In this document: piece by piece, positions 13,423 to 18,163 of the stretch
Layout of the letters: every line of letters begins with the position of its first letter
Numbering within the stretch: the stretch's first letter is position 1
Assembly: GCA_045545175.1 (NCBI GenBank)
Contig: JAZQAK010000039.1
Coordinates: forward strand, 1-18,163
DNA: 18,163 nucleotides
From: RGIG6165 sp045545175
GTDB lineage: Bacteria > Bacillota > Clostridia > Oscillospirales > Feifaniaceae
Direction of reading: 5' to 3'
The notes under the pieces: generated by a model
Told to the model about the DNA's origin: nothing
The model's input: only the letters and a program-made list of their open reading frames with translations
Databases searched by the model: none
Position numbers and translations under genes: made by a program

Positions 13423-14217
13423 TTAGGACAATAATGTTCTGTCTGACAGGCTTCCGCCTCGCTCTGTAAAGAATTTTACAAGGTCGGAGGGTGTCATATT
13501 TTCTCTTTTTTCGCCCGATATATCGAGCACGAGCCTGCCCGAATCCATCATAATCGTTCTGTTACCGTAGGAGAGGGCGTTTTTCATATCGTGAGTTATC
13601 ATAAGCGTGGTGATGTTATCACGTGCCACAATGTCACGTGTTATTTTGAGCACTTTCTGTGCTGCAGACGGGTCAAGCGCCGCCGTATGCTCGTCAAGTA
13701 AAAGCAGTTTGGGTTGTGCGAGAGCCGCCATAAGCAGTGAAGCCGCCTGTCGCTGACCGCCCGAAAGAAGCCCCATTTTCGTCTTCATTCTGTCCTCAAG
13801 ACCGAGGTCAAGCTGCGCGAGCGCTTCACGGAAAACCGCAGAATCCTTTTTATTTACCGCAAAAAAGGACTTTGATGCCTTGCGTGTATATGCAAGTGCA
13901 AGGTTTTCTTCAATGGTCATATTCGGTGCTGTGCCCCGCAGAGGATTCTGATAGAGGCAACTTATGTTGAGCGCCCTTTTATAATCCTTTTCAAAGGTTA
14001 TATCCTGTCCGTCAAGAATGATATTGCCTTCATCGGTTATAAAATTGCCGAGAATTGCATTGAAAAGGGTTGATTTTCCGGCGCCGTTAGAGCCGAGTAT
14101 CGTTATAAAATCGCCGGGTGCAACTTCAAAAGAAAAGTTATCAAGGGCAACTTTCTCGTTGATTGTGCCTTTTTCAAATTTCTTGGTTAAGTTTATAAGT
14201 GATAAGGAACTGCTCAT
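13423..14217 (-). CDS. ABC transporter ATP-binding protein (TrpXYZ-type)
   Basis: A 264-residue complete ABC ATPase. It has Walker A GSNGAGKST (42-50), Q-loop Gln90 and signature LSGGQ (151-155). Walker B is LLLLDE (171-176) and the switch His is 209 in MITHD. It energises uptake by the permease encoded just upstream; its ATG overlaps that gene's stop by 4 nt (ATGA). It is the last gene of the T-box-controlled operon. Such ATPases paired with an ABC_sub_bind binding protein form the predicted tryptophan/tyrosine uptake system, often called TrpXYZ. The substrate here is inferred from the leader. Confidence 0.9.
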   Translation of the reverse strand: MSSSLSLINLTKKFEKGTINEKVALDNFSFEVAPGDFITILGSNGAGKSTLFNAILGNFITDEGNIILDGQDITFEKDYKRALNISCLYQNPLRGTAPNMTIEENLALAYTRKASKSFFAVNKKDSAVFREALAQLDLGLEDRMKTKMGLLSGGQRQAASLLMAALAQPKLLLLDEHTAALDPSAAQKVLKITRDIVARDNITTLMITHDMKNALSYGNRTIMMDSGRLVLDISGEKRENMTPSDLVKFFTERGGSLSDRTLLS

Positions 14218-15164
14218 TTAACTGCGCCCCCTTTCCTTATTCTGCGGTTTTTCGCTTCTGCCAGCTTTGCTTTTGCTACGGGTATCGACAGAGCGAGTAC
14301 CACGATAAGTGCAGAGAGAAGTTTTACCGTGTAACTTGGCATATTTATTTTGTATGCGAGCTGGATGATTATTCTGTAAATAATTGAGCCGACTGCCGCT
14401 GAAATCAGACCCACGGTCACACCGCGTTTGCCGAATATCACCTGACCGATTATAACGGCGGCAAGGCCCATTACGAGCATACCCGTTCCACTGTTTAAAT
14501 CGGCAAACTTCTGTTGCTGACACAAAAGTGCACCTGACAGACCGACGAGTGCGTTTGCCATAACTATACCTGCTATTCTCGTGGCATCGGCATTTATTGA
14601 CGATGAACGTACCATCATCTCGTTGTCACCCGTTGCACGTATGGCAATACCCGGCCTCGTTTTGAAGAAAACCGCAAGCACTGCACACAGTAAAATTATT
14701 ATAAATACGGTTATGATTGAAACACTAAGTTCGGGATTGCCCAGTTTTTTGGTCAGTGCCGAAAAAACGGTGTTACTCGTGTTGTATACAGTTGCACCGG
14801 CATCGTTGAGCGCTTCGTACTGGAGATACCTGTTCGACTGTCCGCCAAGCACCATATAATTCACGGTGTAGAGCGCTGTCATTGTAAGAATACCCGACAA
14901 AATAGGGTTTATGTGCATTTTTGTCTGCAAAAGACCCGTCACGAGTCCCGCAAGCGCGCCTGCCGCCATACCTGCAAAAAGAGCAAGCACGGGATGTCCG
15001 CTTATCGTGACGACGGCACACACAGTCATACCGAATACGAGACTGCCGTCAACCGTAAGGTCGGCGGTATCAAGTATTGTGAAAACTATAAAAATGCCGA
15101 GTGCGAGAGGGGCGTATATAAGTCCCTGCATTATCGCAGAAACGGCAAGGTTGAGATAAATCAT
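14214..15164 (-). CDS. ABC transporter permease (TrpXYZ-type)
   Basis: A 316-residue permease with about eight to nine membrane segments, related to branched-chain amino acid-type inner-membrane components (BPD_transp_2). Features include DTADLTVDGSLVFGM near residue 32, KMHINPILSGILTM near 81 and the cytoplasmic loop RPGIAIRATGDNEMMVRSS near 169. It starts 2 nt after the binding-protein stop and overlaps the ATPase start. That tight spacing indicates one transcript and coupled translation. Confidence 0.88.
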   Translation of the reverse strand: MIYLNLAVSAIMQGLIYAPLALGIFIVFTILDTADLTVDGSLVFGMTVCAVVTISGHPVLALFAGMAAGALAGLVTGLLQTKMHINPILSGILTMTALYTVNYMVLGGQSNRYLQYEALNDAGATVYNTSNTVFSALTKKLGNPELSVSIITVFIIILLCAVLAVFFKTRPGIAIRATGDNEMMVRSSSINADATRIAGIVMANALVGLSGALLCQQQKFADLNSGTGMLVMGLAAVIIGQVIFGKRGVTVGLISAAVGSIIYRIIIQLAYKINMPSYTVKLLSALIVVLALSIPVAKAKLAEAKNRRIRKGGAVK

Positions 15165-15166
15165 TC

Positions 15167-16153
15167 TTATTCTCCAAAGTGGTTTGTACCGTCTGCCTCA
15201 ACGAGAACGGTGAACGTGTCAAGCGTTGCAGCGGGAAGGGTTACGCCTATTCTGCCTGCCGCCTGCATATTGATGAATTTAGTGCAGTCATCGAGTGTTT
15301 CGTAAGGAATTTCCGAAGGTGCCTTACCGCCGACGATGTCAATTACCATCTGTGCAACCTGCTTGCCGATCTGCACGTAGTTTACGCCCGTCGTTGCAAA
15401 ACCGCCGTCTGCAACCATCGAGTCGGCACCGCAGTATATCGGAATGCCTGCGCCGTACGCAATGTCCGTGTAAACGGGCATTGCCGATGCAATCGTGTTG
15501 TCAGTGTTCGTATAGAAGGCGTCGATGCCTTTTGAGATGAGTGACTGTGCAGCTGTCTGCAGATCAGAGGGGTCGCTTATTGTAGCTTCTTCGTATGCAA
15601 GACCTATACTGTCACAGTACGTTTTTATGCCGTTCATTGCCGCAACCGAATTGGTCTCACTTGAAGTGTAGAGAAGACCTATTTTGTCACAGTCGGGCTG
15701 GGTACTTCTTATAAGCTCAATCGTCTCTTCGGGAGGGATGAAGTCTGACACGCCCGTGATGTTTTCACATCCGTCACCCGTAAGACCTGCTGCGACGGGA
15801 TCTGTAACCGCTGCAAAGACGATAGGTGTGTTCGTTCCTTCGAAGACCGTTTTTGCCGCCGTCGCAATAGGTGTCGCTATGGGGACGATTACGTCAACAC
15901 CCTGCGCTTTGTAGTTTGAAACTATTGTGGTGAAAGCAGAACTGTCGTTATTTGCATCTGCCGTCTCAACGACGATATCAAGGCCTGAATTCTCAAGTTC
16001 GCTCTTGATAGTATCTCTTATCTGGTTGAGTGACGTGTGGCTCAGAGGCTGAACGATTGCAACGGTGATTTTGCCGTTATCAGCCGTGCCTGAACATGCA
16101 CAGAACGTAAACACCAGTGTGATGGCAAGTGCCAGTGCTAAAAACTTTTTCAT
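15167..16153 (-). CDS. ABC transporter substrate-binding lipoprotein (TrpX-type)
   Basis: A 328-residue ABC_sub_bind (PF04392-type) binding protein. An N-terminal signal MKKFLALALA... ends near Cys18-Ala-Cys20. Cys20 is the likely lipidation site, though the lipobox (F-C-A-C) is not canonical. The mature part has two lobes, with VAIVQPLSHTSLNQIRDTIK near 31-50, then PIVFAAVTDPVAAGL and NTDNTIASAMPVY. These match the family that delivers aromatic amino acids. The start at 16153 is chosen for its RBS AGGAAG and the proper signal sequence; an in-frame ATG at 16207 adds 18 residues and lacks an RBS. The T-box leader points to tryptophan. Confidence 0.88.
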   Translation of the reverse strand: MKKFLALALAITLVFTFCACSGTADNGKITVAIVQPLSHTSLNQIRDTIKSELENSGLDIVVETADANNDSSAFTTIVSNYKAQGVDVIVPIATPIATAAKTVFEGTNTPIVFAAVTDPVAAGLTGDGCENITGVSDFIPPEETIELIRSTQPDCDKIGLLYTSSETNSVAAMNGIKTYCDSIGLAYEEATISDPSDLQTAAQSLISKGIDAFYTNTDNTIASAMPVYTDIAYGAGIPIYCGADSMVADGGFATTGVNYVQIGKQVAQMVIDIVGGKAPSEIPYETLDDCTKFINMQAAGRIGVTLPAATLDTFTVLVEADGTNHFGE

Positions 16154-16191
16154 AATATTTATCTTCCTTTCGAAGTTATTTAATATAACAG

Positions 16192-16230
16192 GTCGCAAAA
16201 TAAACAAATACCACTTTTTTGTTTTGCGAC
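16192..16230 (-). other. Inverted repeat between T-box terminator and trpX-type RBS
   Basis: GTCGCAAAA (16192-16200) and TTTTGCGAC (16222-16230) are perfect 9-nt arms around a 21-nt A/T-rich loop. The feature begins just past the T-run of the T-box terminator and lies 28 nt before the RBS. It could be an mRNA stabiliser, a second control hairpin or a protein-binding site. Confidence 0.5.
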
Positions 16231-16235
16231 AAAAT

Positions 16236-16272
16236 AAAAATGCCCTTGACGCAATTATCTTGCATCAAGGGC
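16236..16272 (-). terminator. T-box intrinsic terminator
   Basis: On the minus strand GCCCTTGATGCAA (16272-16260) and TTGCGTCAAGGGC (16254-16242) form a 13-bp stem followed by TTTTT. It competes with the antiterminator that contains the T-box motif at 16294-16281. Confidence 0.9.
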
Positions 16273-16480
16273 GAATAAATCCGCGGTGCCACCTTGCTTT
16301 AGTTCATAACGAACCCTCATCGGAATACAAGCATATCCCTGACAACTGACGTGTGTCTGACGTTGGCGCATTTAACGCCACCCTCGGCAGGCCATATTAC
16401 TCAGCTTCCGACACGGGAATCACACCGTCACCCGCTCTCTTTCGACGGAACATCTGCCTTTTCTCTGCCTCATCGGTTTT
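16236..16480 (-). ncRNA. T-box leader, tryptophan type
   Basis: Read on the minus strand, the canonical T-box AGGTGGCACCGCGG is at 16294-16281, followed by the terminator. Stem I lies upstream, with AGAGAGC at 16440-16434. Its base pairs GGCAG near 16469-16465 with CTGCC near 16390-16386. Placing the codon one base before the CTGCC arm, as in glyQS leaders, gives specifier TGG at 16394-16392 (Trp). The T-loop UGGN reads UGGC; its C (16288) would pair with discriminator G73, which bacterial tRNA-Trp has. tRNA-Tyr (A73, as seen at 353) would not fit. Uncharged tRNA-Trp should thus switch on the ABC operon. Confidence 0.9.
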
Positions 16481-16486
16481 TTCTGT

Positions 16487-16515
16487 ATTTTAGCATTGTA
16501 AAAAGCCCTTGTCAA
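16487..16515 (-). promoter_or_regulatory. Promoter of the T-box/ABC operon
   Basis: On the minus strand a perfect -35 TTGACA (16515-16510) and -10 TAAAAT (16492-16487) are separated by 17 bp. Transcription would start near 16480, giving a leader of about 330 nt before the first start codon. Confidence 0.85.
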
Positions 16516-16567
16516 CACTTTTTGCAAAAAACAAACGGTTACATATTTATATTATATATATTTATAC

Positions 16568-16596
16568 TTGACATTTTACTATTAATAATGTAAAAA
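16568..16596 (+). promoter_or_regulatory. Promoter of the YdbC-like gene
   Basis: A perfect -35 TTGACA (16568-16573), a 17-bp A/T-rich spacer and -10 TAAAAA (16591-16596) lie 37 nt before the ATG. The promoter is divergent from the T-box promoter, with about 52 bp between their -35 elements. Confidence 0.7.
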
Positions 16597-16632
16597 TATA
16601 TTGAATGTAATAAAGTGTAAGGAGGAAAAGCA

Positions 16633-16857
16633 ATGCCTGAAATTAAATTTGACGTTGTTAAGGAATTCGGCGTTATTTCGGAAAATGCAAAGAACGGCTG
16701 GACGAGAGAACTTAATCTTGTAAGCTGGAATGACAGAGAACCGAAGTACGAACTTCGTGACTGGTCGGCTGATAAGAGCAAGATGAACAAAGGCTTCTCT
16801 ATGACAGCTGATGAAGTTAAGAACCTCAGAGATCTTCTTAACTCAATTGATTTATAA
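16633..16857 (+). CDS. YdbC/PC4-like small DNA-binding protein
   Basis: A 74-residue protein matching the bacterial YdbC family, which has the fold of the eukaryotic coactivator PC4. Typical features are WTRELNLVSWN (22-32), PKYELRDW (37-44) and a terminal helix with MTADEVKNLRDLL. Relatives bind single-stranded DNA, and a role in transcription or replication is inferred. RBS AAGGAGG precedes the ATG by 7-8 nt. It is transcribed alone, with its own promoter and terminator, which fits a well-expressed nucleoid-type protein. Confidence 0.85.
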   Translation: MPEIKFDVVKEFGVISENAKNGWTRELNLVSWNDREPKYELRDWSADKSKMNKGFSMTADEVKNLRDLLNSIDL

Positions 16858-16860
16858 AAA

Positions 16861-16893
16861 AATGCAGGCTTGATTGAAAGCCTGCATTATTTT
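16861..16893 (+). terminator. Terminator of the YdbC-like gene
   Basis: AATGCAGGCTT (16861-16871) and AAGCCTGCATT (16878-16888) form an 11-bp stem followed by ATTTT. It starts 3 nt after the stop codon. Confidence 0.88.
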
Positions 16894-16944
16894 CCACAAT
16901 CAAGGGAATAATAAAGTCCCTACATTATATATATAGGAGAAACC

Positions 16945-17922
16945 GTGAATAACAGAAAACAGTCGTTAAAGAAAAGAAAATTTTATATCGGCGTCGTGCT
17001 CAGCGTTATCATAATAGTTTTTTCGGGGTTCGTGGGCTATAAGGCGGCGTATCTCGTTGCAGGCTGGAATAATATGAACGTTTCAAACGGTGAAACAGAT
17101 GAGGTTATCGAGGATACGCAGTTTAACGTACTTCTCGTGGGAATAGATAAGGTCAGTGAGTCGACCGACGTTCTTATGCTCCTTAACGTAGACACCGAGA
17201 ATCTTACCGTCAATATGTCGTCTATCTACCGTGATACCCGTGTCAATTACAACGGTTATTACTGCAAGATAAATTCTGTCTATAAAAGGGCAAAGCGTGA
17301 CATCGGTGAAACGATAAAGGCGGTTAAGGAAATCACGGGGGCACCCGTAAACTACTACGTTATGGTTGATCTTGAAGGGTTTGAACATATAATTGATGAA
17401 CTCGGCGGTGTTGAATTCTACGTTCCGCAGGATATGTATTACGTTGACGAGGTGCAGAATCTTCATATCAATCTTAAGGAAGGTCAGCAGCATCTTGACG
17501 GTGATAAGGCGATGCAACTCGTCCGTTTCAGAAAATATCTTCAGGGTGACGTGCAGAGGGCAAACGTTCAGCAGGATTTCATAACTGCACTTATCGAGCA
17601 GAAACTCAATGCAAAAACAATAGCGAAAGCGCCCGAACTTTTCTATGAGTTTTCCGATTATATAAAGACGAACGTGTCGGCAGGTGTGATTACTTCAAAT
17701 CTTAAATTGTTTAAGAAGATGTCGGATTGCACTATAACTCATTACGAGATGCCTGGTGAAGGAAACTACGTGGGCAACGTTTCATACTTCCTTCAGTATG
17801 AAGATGAAATATACGATATGTATGCTCAACACTTTATGGGTGAGGGTGTCCCGAAAGTCAGAATATATACCGATTACGACAGGGCAGGTTGGCCTGAAGG
17901 ATGGACTCATGCAATATCTTAA
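16945..17922 (+). CDS. LytR-CpsA-Psr (LCP) family cell-wall ligase
   Basis: A 325-residue protein: a Lys/Arg-rich cytoplasmic tail, one membrane helix (about 14-36) and an extracytoplasmic LCP domain. Key positions are FNVLLVGID (60-68), Asp75, SIYRDTRV (93-100), KINSVY (108-113) and LGGVEFYVP (153-161). RFRKYLQGDVQRANVQQ (194-210) carries the conserved arginines that bind lipid pyrophosphate. LCP enzymes attach teichoic acids, capsule or glycans to peptidoglycan. The usual SxPRD is SIYRD here. It starts at GTG, supported by AGGAGA (16935-16940) 4 nt upstream. No glycosyltransferase cluster is adjacent, so its polymer is unknown. Confidence 0.9.
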   Translation: MNNRKQSLKKRKFYIGVVLSVIIIVFSGFVGYKAAYLVAGWNNMNVSNGETDEVIEDTQFNVLLVGIDKVSESTDVLMLLNVDTENLTVNMSSIYRDTRVNYNGYYCKINSVYKRAKRDIGETIKAVKEITGAPVNYYVMVDLEGFEHIIDELGGVEFYVPQDMYYVDEVQNLHINLKEGQQHLDGDKAMQLVRFRKYLQGDVQRANVQQDFITALIEQKLNAKTIAKAPELFYEFSDYIKTNVSAGVITSNLKLFKKMSDCTITHYEMPGEGNYVGNVSYFLQYEDEIYDMYAQHFMGEGVPKVRIYTDYDRAGWPEGWTHAIS

Positions 17923-17941
17923 AAATTTTTGAAAAAAGTTG

Positions 17942-17970
17942 TTGACAAACGCATTCAAAGTTGCTATACT
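17942..17970 (+). promoter_or_regulatory. rRNA-type promoter P1
   Basis: A perfect -35 TTGACA (17942-17947), a 17-bp spacer and -10 TATACT (17965-17970) follow an A/T-rich stretch that could act as an UP element. A 7-bp hairpin, AAGTCGC/GCGACTT (17975-17981 with 17996-18002), lies at the start of its transcript. Confidence 0.85.
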
Positions 17971-18053
17971 ATCAAAGTCGCTTGTCGAGAGGCGGGCGAC
18001 TTAAGATATATTCACCAAGCGAAAAAAAGTCTGCAAGAAAAGGAAAAAAGTAC

Positions 18054-18082
18054 TTGACAAGCGGGATAAAGTTTGGTAGAAT
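18054..18082 (+). promoter_or_regulatory. rRNA-type promoter P2
   Basis: A perfect -35 TTGACA (18054-18059), a 17-bp spacer and -10 TAGAAT (18077-18082) lie 112 bp after P1. Tandem strong promoters of this kind are typical of ribosomal RNA operons in Firmicutes. Confidence 0.85.
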
Positions 18083-18163
18083 AATAAAGCTGTCCCTCGG
18101 GAGAGGGGGAGCGACTGTACCTTGAAAATTAAACAACGAACTTTAAGAAAAGACCCTTGGAAA
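18083..18163 (+). other. Probable rRNA operon leader, running off the window
   Basis: After P2 a CCCTC/GAGGG hairpin (18094-18098 with 18103-18107) precedes ACCTTGAAAATTAAACAA (near 18119-18136). That string resembles the boxA-like leader found before 16S or 23S rRNA genes in clostridia. No rRNA body is inside the window, so the gene beyond the edge is inferred. Confidence 0.6.

Noticed and set aside
16391..16400. Tyr (TAT) or Met (ATG) specifier for the T-box
   Set aside because: Stem I spacing selects TGG, and the T-loop C at 16288 matches G73 of tRNA-Trp, not A73.
1..18163. Prophage, insertion sequence or antibiotic-resistance island
   Set aside because: No transposase, integrase, recombinase or beta-lactamase is seen. 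The BlaI pair alone is not evidence of resistance.

Overview
This 18.2 kb window looks like chromosomal DNA of a low- to mid-GC Gram-positive anaerobe, most likely a member of the Clostridia (Ruminococcaceae/Oscillospiraceae-like). The evidence is strong AGGAGG-type ribosome binding sites, sigma-A promoters with 17-18 bp spacers, a T-box leader, a glycine riboswitch, a BlaI/BlaR-type pair and an LCP cell-wall ligase. The taxonomic call is inference; the window contains no rRNA body.

Layout. Positions 1-46 hold the leader and RBS of a minus-strand gene lying off the left edge. A promoter at 129-158 drives tRNA-Thr(UGU) and tRNA-Tyr(GUA), closed by a terminator. The region 389-1069 has no credible gene. 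It carries a second copy (664-735) of the tRNA-Tyr tail plus terminator, separated from the first copy by about 240 bp packed with hairpins. Next come three plus-strand genes: a membrane-anchored PstS-like protein, a lipoprotein with six 30-residue BspA/DUF285-type repeats, and an HTH-TM-extracytoplasmic regulator. They converge on a minus-strand blaI-blaR-like operon whose sensor is an M56 peptidase fused to an M23 peptidoglycan-hydrolase domain; two BlaI-type operators overlap its promoter. Then follows an alanine/glycine:cation symporter behind a glycine riboswitch (minus strand).

The centre holds a flotillin-like gene, a low-molecular-weight tyrosine phosphatase and a divergent shikimate-kinase-like gene (plus strand). 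Facing them on the minus strand are azlD and azlC, preceded by a second HTH-TM regulator, and an AI-2E family permease. A minus-strand tryptophan-type ABC operon (binding protein, permease, ATPase) follows. It sits behind a T-box whose specifier reads UGG and whose T-loop UGGC would pair with the G73 of tRNA-Trp. The right end has a YdbC/PC4-like small protein, an LCP ligase and two tandem strong promoters typical of an rRNA operon; the rRNA itself would start beyond the window.

Themes. The window is mostly amino-acid uptake and export under RNA control (glycine riboswitch, Trp T-box) plus cell-envelope sensing (BlaI/M56-M23, two HTH-TM regulators, repeat lipoprotein, flotillin, LCP). No mobile element, phage or CRISPR array is recognised. 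The items most worth a second look are the M56-M23 sensor, the hairpin-rich element bounded by tRNA-tail repeats, the Trp T-box with an extra downstream inverted repeat, and the shikimate-kinase-like protein with altered substrate residues.
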